In this document: positions 8,402-16,591 of the stretch, one piece after another
How positions within the stretch are numbered: the first letter of the stretch is position 1
Layout: the number at the start of each line of letters is the position of its first letter
Assembly (NCBI GenBank): GCA_028873825.1
Contig: JAPPNM010000101.1
Coordinates: forward strand, 1 to 39,075
Reading direction: 5' to 3'
DNA from: Gemmatimonadota bacterium
GTDB taxonomy: Bacteria; Gemmatimonadota; Gemmatimonadetes; Longimicrobiales; Gaopeijiaceae
DNA length: 39,075 nt
Program-made: the position numbers and the translations under genes
Notes under the pieces: model-generated
Database searches by the model: none
Told to the model about the DNA's origin: nothing
What the model saw: the letters and a program-made list of their open reading frames with translations, nothing else

Positions 8402-11326
8402 ATGATGAGACAGTTCCCTCTCGCCGCAGCCCTCGTCCTTCTCCAATCGGCTCCCGCCGACGGTCAGGAGGACTGTGCCGCGTGGGGCACTCGGTCGTTT
8501 TTTTCGGCAAGCACCGCCGAGCAGGTGAGGAGCTGTCTCGAATCCGGAGCGGACGTGAACGCCGTCGGCGAGGGCGGCGCTACACCCCTGCACGTCGCCG
8601 CCCGCTGGACACGGGACCCGGCGGTGATCGTCGTTCTGGTCGACGCGGGAGCTGACGTGAACGCGCGGGACTCGTCCGGCGAAACCCCGCTGCACAGGGC
8701 GGTGGTGGAGGATCGGATTTCTTCGGTCGAAGCCCTCCTGGCCGCGGGCGCGGACGCCAACGCGCGCGACACAAACGGCGCGACTCCGCTATTCGGGGCC
8801 CGGTCGGCCACCATCGCAGCCCTGCTGGAAGCCGGAGCGGACGCGAATGCCCGGGACGAGAGTGGGAGGACTCCGCTGCACCGGGACCTCGATTCGGCGG
8901 CCGTCGTCGCGGTGGTGGCTGCCGGGGCTGACGTGAACGCCCGGGACGAAGGCGGTCGCACCCCTCTCCACTGGATCCACACTTCGGCGGCGGCAGGCGC
9001 TCTCGTGGCCGCCGGGGCGAATGTGGACGCCGTGGACAACCGCGGCGATACCCGCTTGCGCAAGGCGATTGCCACGGAACGCGGGCCCGCCCTGATAGCA
9101 GCCCTGCTGGCCGGAGGCGCCGATGTGAACCAGAGAGACCCCGGCGGTCGGACGCCGCTGCACACGGCGGCGGCAAGAAACCGGGACACTGCCGCGGTTG
9201 TCGCCTTGGTGGCCGCCGGCTCGGATCTGCATGCCCGGGACTCGGACGGCAACACGCCCCTGCACGCATCGTGGTCCACCTCGAACCCGGGGGTCGTGGG
9301 CACCCTGTTGCGGCTGGGCGCGGACCCCATGGCCCGCAACAACGAGGGCCGGCCGGCCGATCCCACGAACTGCGAGAACCTTAGCACCGAGGCGTTCTCC
9401 CGTTTGGCGGATGCCGACGACGTGGCCAGGTGTGTCGATTCCGGCGCGGACGTCAACGCGCGAGACTCCGATGGCAACACATTGTTGCGCCACGCGGTCG
9501 ACAATGCGGATCGGGATATGGTAATGCAGCTGCTGGAAGCGGGCGCCGACGTCGATGCGGCGGGGGACCGGGGCCGGACCCCCCTGCATGCGGCGGTCCG
9601 GGAGGGGGATACGGCCATCGTTCGGGTGCTGGTGGAGGCGGGCGCCAACGTCAACAGGGGAGACCGGGAGGGCGGGACGCCGCTGCACATGGCGACGCGC
9701 AGGGACACGACCATCGTGCGGTTGCTGCTGACCGCGGCCGCTGACATCGGCGCGCGCAACGACCGAGGCGAAACTCCCTTGCATCGTGCGTCCGGCTGGA
9801 GCGGCGACAGCTCCATCGTGGCGCTGCTGTTGGCGGCCGGTGCCGACATTGGCGCACGGGACGAAGTGGGCCGGACCCCGCTGCATTCGGCGTCCGGTCC
9901 ACCTCCGAGGCCGGCCGTGATTGCCGCGCTGCTGGCCGCCGGAGCGGACCCGGGTGCACGGGACCAACGGGGAGCCGCGCCTCTCCACGCTGCCTCCCGG
10001 GCGCAGGGCGACTCCGGAGTGTTCGCGCTGCTGGCGGCCGGCGCGGATGTCAATGCCCGTGACAACGCGGGGAGGACGCCGTTGCACATGGGGTCCTCCC
10101 GGGGATCCGTCGCGGCGTTGCTGGCGGCGGGAGCGGACGTAGACGCCCGAAGTCGAGGTGGCGCAACTCCGTTGCTTGTGCACGCCGGCTCCGCCGTCGT
10201 CAGTGATTTGTTGGCGGCCGGTGCCGATGTTCATGCTAGGGACGGCCGCGACCGCACTCCCCTGCACCGGGCGGCGGAACGGATCCATAACACCGCCGCG
10301 ATCACGGAGCTGCTGGCGGCCGGCGCGGACGTGAACGCCCGCGACCATCAAGGCGCGGTCCCCCTGCATCTGGTGTTCTGGGGCAACTCCGACCGTCAGG
10401 CGATTTCCGAAGTGGTTGCCGCCTTGCTGGCCGCTGGCGCGGACCCGAACGCGCGCACGGAAGGGTACGAGACCCCCCTGCACAGGGCGTCGGAGCGGAG
10501 CGGCAATCTCCTTTCCGTCGAGGCGCTGATCGAGGCCGGCGCCGACGTGAATGCCCGCACCATGGACGGGAGAACCGCCTTGCACATCGCTGCCCGAACC
10601 GGCGATACCACGGTCATCGGTGCTCTGGCTGGCGCGGGCGCGGACGTGAACGCGCGCGACAAGAGGGGCGACACGCCGCTGCATGGCCACTGGACCGGCG
10701 GTCATTCGCGGTGGAACCGGGCGGTGGTGCAGCAATTGCTGGAACTCGGCGCCGACCCCATGGCCCGGAACGACCGCGGCGAATTGGCCGATCCTTCCAA
10801 CTGCCAACAGTGGAACACGTCGGTGTTCATGCGCGGGGCCACCCGCGCCGGGCTGGCCGCGTGCCTGGCGGCGGGCCTGGATGTCAACGCCAGGAACGAA
10901 AGGGGCTTGACGCCTCTGCATCATGTGGCAGCAGAGGGAGACTCGCTCACCCTGGCTCTGCTTCTGGACGCGGGTGCGGATCCCAACGCAGCCGCGCACA
11001 CGGGTGAAACCCCACTCCAACAGGCAATACTCCGGGCGCGAGACTCCGCCGTCGTTGCTCTGCTGGTGAAGAGGGGAGCGGATGTCAACGCGCGCACCCA
11101 CGGCGGCTCGACCGCGCTTCATGGGGCGGCCTCCGGGGGTTCAGAACCCCGGCATAGTGGCCATGCTGCTGGCGGCCGGGGCGGATGTGAACGCACGGGA
11201 CTGGAAAGGGGCAACCCCGCTGTGGAACGCAGGCCGGGAGGAGATAGTCAACTTGCTGCTGGCGGCCGGAGCCGACGCGAACGCGGTGGATCTTTGGGGG
11301 AGAACTCCCTTGCATGCGATCGCTAA
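8402..11326 (+). CDS. Giant exported ankyrin-repeat protein 1, 5' part (before frameshift)
   Basis: Start at ATG 8402 or the adjacent ATG 8405, giving the Sec-type signal RQFPLAAALVLLQSAPADGQ; an in-frame ATG at 8285 would add a non-signal extension. After the signal come ankyrin repeats (AGADVNARD..G.TPLH, about 33 residues each). The arrays are broken by cysteine-pair modules with first Cys codons at 8474, 9371 and 10802. The frame is true ankyrin until the G5 run at 11135-11139; from there to the stop at 11324-11326 it is Arg/Gly-rich nonsense, while the ankyrin pattern continues in the next frame. Removing one G fuses this to the following entry into one protein of 2114 residues (8402-14747). 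Ankyrin repeats bind proteins; the ligand is unknown. The signal places it in the periplasm or outside. Confidence 0.85.
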   Translation: MMRQFPLAAALVLLQSAPADGQEDCAAWGTRSFFSASTAEQVRSCLESGADVNAVGEGGATPLHVAARWTRDPAVIVVLVDAGADVNARDSSGETPLHRAVVEDRISSVEALLAAGADANARDTNGATPLFGARSATIAALLEAGADANARDESGRTPLHRDLDSAAVVAVVAAGADVNARDEGGRTPLHWIHTSAAAGALVAAGANVDAVDNRGDTRLRKAIATERGPALIAALLAGGADVNQRDPGGRTPLHTAAARNRDTAAVVALVAAGSDLHARDSDGNTPLHASWSTSNPGVVGTLLRLGADPMARNNEGRPADPTNCENLSTEAFSRLADADDVARCVDSGADVNARDSDGNTLLRHAVDNADRDMVMQLLEAGADVDAAGDRGRTPLHAAVREGDTAIVRVLVEAGANVNRGDREGGTPLHMATRRDTTIVRLLLTAAADIGARNDRGETPLHRASGWSGDSSIVALLLAAGADIGARDEVGRTPLHSASGPPPRPAVIAALLAAGADPGARDQRGAAPLHAASRAQGDSGVFALLAAGADVNARDNAGRTPLHMGSSRGSVAALLAAGADVDARSRGGATPLLVHAGSAVVSDLLAAGADVHARDGRDRTPLHRAAERIHNTAAITELLAAGADVNARDHQGAVPLHLVFWGNSDRQAISEVVAALLAAGADPNARTEGYETPLHRASERSGNLLSVEALIEAGADVNARTMDGRTALHIAARTGDTTVIGALAGAGADVNARDKRGDTPLHGHWTGGHSRWNRAVVQQLLELGADPMARNDRGELADPSNCQQWNTSVFMRGATRAGLAACLAAGLDVNARNERGLTPLHHVAAEGDSLTLALLLDAGADPNAAAHTGETPLQQAILRARDSAVVALLVKRGADVNARTHGGSTALHGAASGGSEPRHSGHAAGGRGGCERTGLERGNPAVERRPGGDSQLAAGGRSRRERGGSLGENSLACDR

Positions 11327-14300
11327 CGACCCCCGTGGAGTCCGGACGCTACTGGGAATAGGTGCTGATGTGAACGCGCGGGATCTGAGAGGGCGCGCTC
11401 CCCTGCACGAAGCGGCGGAGCGGGGGGACGCCCCGGGGATCGCAACGCTCGTTGCGGCCGGAGCCGACGTGAACGCGCGCGACGCCATGGGGAACACGCC
11501 CCTCCATGCCGCCCGGCTCAACCGGAATCGGCGAATCTCGGTGGTTCGGCAGTTGCTGGAGCTGGGAGCCGATTCGACGGCGCGGAACCAGCGGGGCGCC
11601 GGCGCGGGCCGCGATGCCGGTTTCGGTGAGGTCCCCGGTGTTCCGGGCGCAGTCCGCGGTGTCGATCGCGGCGGGGTTCCCGGCGCCGGTTCCGGCAACT
11701 GCAACGACTGGCAGAACTGGCTCCAGGAGACCCTCGCCGCGGAAACCCTGCGGGCGTGCCTGGAGTCCGGCTGGGACATCAATACTCGGAACTACATCAA
11801 CGAGACTCCTTTGAACTACGTGGTTCGGATGAGGAATGCGGGTCTGGCAACTTTGCTTCTGGAGGCGGGAGCGGACCCGAACGTGCCGAGTAGCGCCAGG
11901 GAAACCCCGCTGCACGGAGCAGCCGAGTGGGGCGATCTCGCCGTCGTGGACCGCTTGCTGGAGGCGGGAGCGGACGTTGGTGCATTGGATCAGTACGGCG
12001 CAACCCCGTTGCATCGGGCGGTAGACCCCGAAGTGATCAGACGACTTTTCGAGGCCGGCGCGGATGCGAAAGCACGGGACAGCGGCAGCAACACCCGGTT
12101 GCATTGGTCGCTTGGCGAGAACCGTCTCACGCTCGACGTACTTCTGGAGGCCGGGGCCGGCGCGGATGTGAACGCTCGCAATGCCGACCGGGAGACCCCG
12201 CTCCACAAGGCATCGGGGCGATCCGAGAACGAACTGATGACATGGCTGCTGGAACTGGGCGCCGACCCGAACGCCCGTGACCGAAGGGGGTGGAGTCCGC
12301 TTCACGCCGCGGCCATGTCCCGGGCGGCCGCCGGGTCGCCGATCGCCACTCTGCTGGAGGCGGGCGCGGACCCCAACGCGCGTGCGACGGCGGACTACGA
12401 CGGGCGCGCGCAGCACGCGGATGCCGGCGACACCCCTCTGCACATGACCGCCGGAGCCAGCGACGATTCGTCGCGAGTTGCCCTCCTGCTGGCGGCCGGC
12501 GCCGATCCGAACACGTCGAACGCCAAAGGGGAAACTCCCCTGCACCGGGCGGCCGGGTCGAAGCACCTTGCCAATGTGCGTGCGCTCCTGGCGGCCAGCG
12601 GGGATGCCGACAGGCGAACCGAAACCGGCGACACGCCCCTGCACCTCGGGGTCACACACGGCCGCAGATCGGCTGTCGGACCTGCCAGTTGGTGGTACTG
12701 GGACTCATGGCGTCCGATCTGGAAGGTCACCCCGCATCCGGCGGACACCGATTGGGCAGCCTACCAGGAGAAACATCCTCGCGACACGGCGCTGGTCGGT
12801 GCTCTGGTGAGGGCTGGGGCGGACCTCAGCGCGCGCAATGACAGGGGCGAAACCCCGCTGGGGAGAGCCGCCAGGTACGGAAGCGCGCGGCTGGTTGAAA
12901 AGCTCTTGGAACTGGGGGCGAACCCCGAACCGGGGGCCGAACCGGCGACCGAACCGTTGCCGCCGGTTTGTGAGTGGGGTAAGTACGATCTGTTCGCGGT
13001 GGCTCCGGTCGCGACCCTCAGGGGTTGCCTCCAAGCCGGCGCGGATATCGATGTCGGTCGCGTAACGGGCGAGACGCTGCTGCAAACGCTGATTCGGCAA
13101 TTGAAATGGAATCGCAACTTCGCTCCGGCCGCCATCGCCGCCCTGCTGGATGCGGGCGAGGATGTGGACGCACGGGACCGGGGGGGCGCGACCCCTTTGC
13201 ACCTCGCCGCTGGGGAGCCCGCCGCCGTGGCGGCGTTGTTGAAGGGTGGCGCGGACGCCAACGCAGCCGACGATCGGGGCAGCACGTCTCTGCACTACGC
13301 CGCACGGGCGAACAGCACCGAGAGCGTCAGAATGCTCCTGGAGGCCGGGGCGGATGCCGAAGCGCGCGACGAGACCGGTGCCACGGCGCTGCACGAGGCC
13401 GCCGGGGGTCCGCTTGCCTCGGTCCAGCTTCTGACACGCGCCGGTGCCGACATGGACGCCCGCGACGACAACGGGGAGACTCCGCTTCACAGGGCCGTGA
13501 GGAGGGGTAATCCCGCCGCTACCACCCGCCTGCTCGAACTGGGGGCCGACCCGACGCTGACCGACAGCTCGGGAAGGGTTGCCGATCCGGGCGACTGCCG
13601 GATGTGGCCGACACGTGCGTTCTTTGCCGGAGCCACGGCCGCACACGTCGCCGAGTGCCTGGAGGCAGGTGCGGATCTGGTGTCCATGGAGGGTCACGGG
13701 TACCACAGAACCGGCACGGGCCGGATGATCTCGTATCCGACTGGATCCACCCCCCTCCATGTGGCCGCCGCCTGGACCTCGGATCCGGACGTGATCACCG
13801 TGCTGGTGGGCGCCGGGGCGGACGTACTCGCGCGGAACCAGGGCAACGATTCCCCCTTGGACTACGCCGCCCGCGCAAACCCCAATCCCGCTGTGATTGC
13901 CGCGCTGATTGCGGCGGGGGCCGAGGTCAACGCATGGTCGACGGACGCCACTCCCCTGCACGAGGCTGCGGGCAACGCGAATCCCGAGGTTTCGGTCGCT
14001 TTGTTGGAGGCGGGAGCCCGGATGGAGGCGCTGGCGGCGGGAGGCAGAACGCTGCTGCACCGGGCGGCCGGCGAGAACGCAAACCCTGAGATCGTCACCG
14101 AGCTGGTGAGCCGGGGTGCCGACGTGAACGCAAGGATGGCGGCGGGAAGAACCCCTTTGCACGAAGCGGCTGCGAAGAACAGTAATCCGGCCGTGGTCCG
14201 AGCACTCCTGCAGGCCGGTGCGGAGGTCAACGCCCGGGGCACGGACGAGGAAGTCTGGGAGGCGAACACCATGGCGGACAGGTTGGGTTTCATCAACGCA

Positions 14301-14747
14301 TGGGGCCAGGAATGGGAGGTACCGCGCCGGGCGGGAAACAGGACCCCCCTGCACGAAGCCGCCGTGAGGACGAAGAATCCTGCGGTCGTCGCGGCGCTGA
14401 TCGAAGCCGGGGCCGATGTGCACGCACGCGGCGACTTGGACTGGATGCACGAGCCCGATGCGACCCCGCTCTACTGGGCCGCTACGGTCAACCCCGACCC
14501 GGCCGTGGTGGAGCTCCTCGCACAGGCCGGGGCGGATGTGAACGCGCGTAGCGGATCCGGCCGGACGCCGCTTCACATCGCGGCCCTGCGCAACCCGGTG
14601 GTGTTCCCGAAGCTGCTGGAACTGGGTGCCGATCCCACGGTCCTCGACCGGGAGGGCAAGACCCCCATGGACTACGCGGTCAAGAATCTGTGGCTGCAAG
14701 GTATGGAGGAGGTGAGGCGGTTGATGGGGGAAAAGGAGAACGAATGA
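11082..14747 (+). CDS. Giant exported ankyrin-repeat protein 1, 3' part (after frameshift)
   Basis: Ankyrin sequence resumes in this frame at about 11140 (VQNPGIVAMLLAAGADVNARD); the first 20 or so residues from ATG 11082 are out-of-phase filler, so separate initiation is unlikely. Further cysteine-pair modules have first Cys codons at 11700, 12969 and 13596. A Gly-rich, low-complexity linker of about 35 residues (around 11595-11695) replaces the usual run-in to the module at 11700. The C-terminus reads NLWLQGMEEVRRLM..KENE, matching the end of ankyrin protein 2. The TGA stop overlaps an ATG, and the next gene starts 18 nt downstream with its own strong SD, so the two giant genes are probably co-transcribed. 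Confidence 0.8.
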   Translation: MSTRAPTAARPRFMGRPPGVQNPGIVAMLLAAGADVNARDWKGATPLWNAGREEIVNLLLAAGADANAVDLWGRTPLHAIANDPRGVRTLLGIGADVNARDLRGRAPLHEAAERGDAPGIATLVAAGADVNARDAMGNTPLHAARLNRNRRISVVRQLLELGADSTARNQRGAGAGRDAGFGEVPGVPGAVRGVDRGGVPGAGSGNCNDWQNWLQETLAAETLRACLESGWDINTRNYINETPLNYVVRMRNAGLATLLLEAGADPNVPSSARETPLHGAAEWGDLAVVDRLLEAGADVGALDQYGATPLHRAVDPEVIRRLFEAGADAKARDSGSNTRLHWSLGENRLTLDVLLEAGAGADVNARNADRETPLHKASGRSENELMTWLLELGADPNARDRRGWSPLHAAAMSRAAAGSPIATLLEAGADPNARATADYDGRAQHADAGDTPLHMTAGASDDSSRVALLLAAGADPNTSNAKGETPLHRAAGSKHLANVRALLAASGDADRRTETGDTPLHLGVTHGRRSAVGPASWWYWDSWRPIWKVTPHPADTDWAAYQEKHPRDTALVGALVRAGADLSARNDRGETPLGRAARYGSARLVEKLLELGANPEPGAEPATEPLPPVCEWGKYDLFAVAPVATLRGCLQAGADIDVGRVTGETLLQTLIRQLKWNRNFAPAAIAALLDAGEDVDARDRGGATPLHLAAGEPAAVAALLKGGADANAADDRGSTSLHYAARANSTESVRMLLEAGADAEARDETGATALHEAAGGPLASVQLLTRAGADMDARDDNGETPLHRAVRRGNPAATTRLLELGADPTLTDSSGRVADPGDCRMWPTRAFFAGATAAHVAECLEAGADLVSMEGHGYHRTGTGRMISYPTGSTPLHVAAAWTSDPDVITVLVGAGADVLARNQGNDSPLDYAARANPNPAVIAALIAAGAEVNAWSTDATPLHEAAGNANPEVSVALLEAGARMEALAAGGRTLLHRAAGENANPEIVTELVSRGADVNARMAAGRTPLHEAAAKNSNPAVVRALLQAGAEVNARGTDEEVWEANTMADRLGFINAWGQEWEVPRRAGNRTPLHEAAVRTKNPAVVAALIEAGADVHARGDLDWMHEPDATPLYWAATVNPDPAVVELLAQAGADVNARSGSGRTPLHIAALRNPVVFPKLLELGADPTVLDREGKTPMDYAVKNLWLQGMEEVRRLMGEKENE

Positions 14748-14764
14748 GGGCAGGAGGGCTTGAA

Positions 14765-16591
14765 ATGAGTAAACTCCAGGTTACTTCGTGTAAAGCAGAG
14801 ATTACATGTGCCAGGTCACCTCCCTCTCCGATCAGGCTGTTCATTCCCGCCACAGCCCTCGTCCTCCTCTGCCCGGCGCCCGCCAGCGGCCAGCCGAAGT
14901 GCGAGGACTGGGGCGCCCGGCACTTCTTCATCCGAGCCTCTGCCGAGCGGGTCGCGCAGTGCCTCGGAGGCGGCGCGCGGGACGATGACGGCGCGACCGT
15001 CCTCCATGTGGCGGCAGGTTGGACCAACGAAGCCGCGGTGATCGACCTTCTGGTCGAAGCCGGCGAGGACATCAACGCACGGGACGCGAACGGCCGGACG
15101 CCGTTGCATTCGGCGGCGGCCACGAGTCGCCGGCCGGAGGTGGTCGCAGCTCTGATCGCCGCCGGTGCCGATCCGAATGCCCGCGATGCCGCCGGCAACA
15201 CGCCCTTGCACGCGTCCTCGTCGAGCGAGATCCCCGGCGTGGTCCTGAAGCTGCTGGAGCTGGGGGCGGATCCCACGGCCCGCAACGACAAGGGCCGGAT
15301 AGCCGATCCGGCGGACTGCGAAAACTGGAGCACCCGGGCTTTCGCCGGAGTGGCGGATGCGGAGACGGCGGCCGAGTGCGCCGAGTCCGGCTGGGACGTC
15401 AACGTGCGAAACGCCGACGGGGACAGTCCTCTGCACCAGGCGGTGCGGGCCATGGATACGGTGATGATTGCGTCGCTGCTGGAGATCGGCGCGGATCCCG
15501 ATGCGGCGAACGACGAGGGCGCCACCCCGTTGGAAATCGCGCTCACGGAGAACCCTGCCGGGGGGAAATTCGTGCAGGGTGCGGTCTCGGATTCAGGTGC
15601 GGTGGAAAATCCGGACACGGCCCCTCGGCGCTATGTCGTCACTGACCCCGCTGCCACGATCGTGGCGCTCCTGCTGGATGCGGGGGCGGATCCGAGTGTG
15701 AGGGATCGGTTTTCCGGCCGTACTCCCTTCCACTGGGCGTCATCACGCATGGACTCCGAGGCTATTGCCCTGCTGGCGCGAGCGGGGGCGGACCCGAACG
15801 CATTGGACGCCCGTGGCCGCACCCCCCTTCACGAGGCGGCGGCGACCTTCGGTCACAATCCCTCGGTCATCGGGGTTCTGGTGGACGCTGGAGCCGACAT
15901 CGACGCGCGCGACCGGAGCGGCAGGACTCCGCTGCACGCGGCGGCTGCCCGAGGCTGGAAACCCGAAACCGTTGTCGCACTGGTGGCCGCCGGTGCCGAC
16001 CTGACCGCTGTGGATTTCGAGGGCAACACACCCCTGCACGCATCGTGGTCCAACGACCCCGCGGTCATCACCACCCTGTTGCAGTTGGGCGCGGATCCCA
16101 TGGCCCGCAACAACGCGGGCCAACCGGCCGATCCCACCAACTGCGAGAACGCGAGCACGGAGGGGTTCGCCCGGGCGGCGGACGACGACGATGTGGCCAG
16201 GTGCTTCGAATCCGGCGCGGGCGTCAACGCGCGAGACTCCGATGGCAGCACCCCGCTCCACCACGCGGTCGGCAACGGGGACCTGGCCATGGTGGTTCGG
16301 TTGCTGGATGCGGGTGCGGACGTCAATGCGGGAGACTGGGGCCGGACACCGCTGCACAGGGCGGCCGAGCGGGGGGACACCGCCATTGTCCGGGTGCTGG
16401 CTGAGGCCGGGGCGAATCCGGATGCGCGAAACGACCGGGGTGAGACCCCTTGCACAATGCATCACGCCACGGCAGCGACGGCACGGCGATTGTCCGCGCG
16501 CTCGCGGAAGCGGGCGCGAATCCGAATGCGCGGGACGACGATTGGGGGACACCGCTGCACGCCGCCGGACGGAATCGTAACGCCGCTGTGA
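14765..16591 (+). CDS. Giant exported ankyrin-repeat protein 2, 5' part (before frameshift)
   Basis: ATG 14765 follows AGGAGG by 7-8 nt, a strong RBS just after the stop of the preceding paralogue. The N-terminus carries about 20 polar residues before the hydrophobic stretch RLFIPATALVLLCPAPASGQ, which aligns with the signal of protein 1. The polar extension is encoded by the operator-like element, so this start may be a product of rearrangement. Cysteine-pair modules begin at 14900, 15317 and 16142. At about 16446-16452 (GACCCCTTGCAC, where other repeats have one more base before TGCAC) the ankyrin pattern moves to another frame; the remainder to 16591 is Arg-rich nonsense. Restoring one base gives a protein of about 2158 residues up to the position where the paralogue stops. 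Confidence 0.8.
   Translation: MSKLQVTSCKAEITCARSPPSPIRLFIPATALVLLCPAPASGQPKCEDWGARHFFIRASAERVAQCLGGGARDDDGATVLHVAAGWTNEAAVIDLLVEAGEDINARDANGRTPLHSAAATSRRPEVVAALIAAGADPNARDAAGNTPLHASSSSEIPGVVLKLLELGADPTARNDKGRIADPADCENWSTRAFAGVADAETAAECAESGWDVNVRNADGDSPLHQAVRAMDTVMIASLLEIGADPDAANDEGATPLEIALTENPAGGKFVQGAVSDSGAVENPDTAPRRYVVTDPAATIVALLLDAGADPSVRDRFSGRTPFHWASSRMDSEAIALLARAGADPNALDARGRTPLHEAAATFGHNPSVIGVLVDAGADIDARDRSGRTPLHAAAARGWKPETVVALVAAGADLTAVDFEGNTPLHASWSNDPAVITTLLQLGADPMARNNAGQPADPTNCENASTEGFARAADDDDVARCFESGAGVNARDSDGSTPLHHAVGNGDLAMVVRLLDAGADVNAGDWGRTPLHRAAERGDTAIVRVLAEAGANPDARNDRGETPCTMHHATAATARRLSARSRKRARIRMRGTTIGGHRCTPPDGIVTPL
14769..14809. promoter_or_regulatory. 41-bp operator-like element, copy B, overlapping a gene start
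   Basis: Same architecture as the element at 8202-8242: palindromes GTAAAC-N4-GGTTAC (14769-14784) and GTAAAG-N4-GATTAC (14790-14805), 21-bp period, and identical 41-bp total length. Here the half-sites are better preserved on the left. It begins 2 nt after the start codon of ankyrin gene 2, so a bound regulator would block transcription elongation, or the element marks an old upstream region captured into the coding frame. Confidence 0.5.

Noticed and set aside
11100-11200. Programmed ribosomal frameshifting between the two parts of ankyrin protein 1
   Set aside because: A G run is present, but there is no slippery heptamer with a clear downstream structure, and the paralogue shifts in the opposite direction at another place; a simple indel explains it better.
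6812-14747. Anti-phage defence island built from the ATPase and ankyrin proteins
   Set aside because: The ankyrin proteins carry export signals and the ATPase has no nuclease, helicase or toxin partner nearby, so a joint defence role is not supported.
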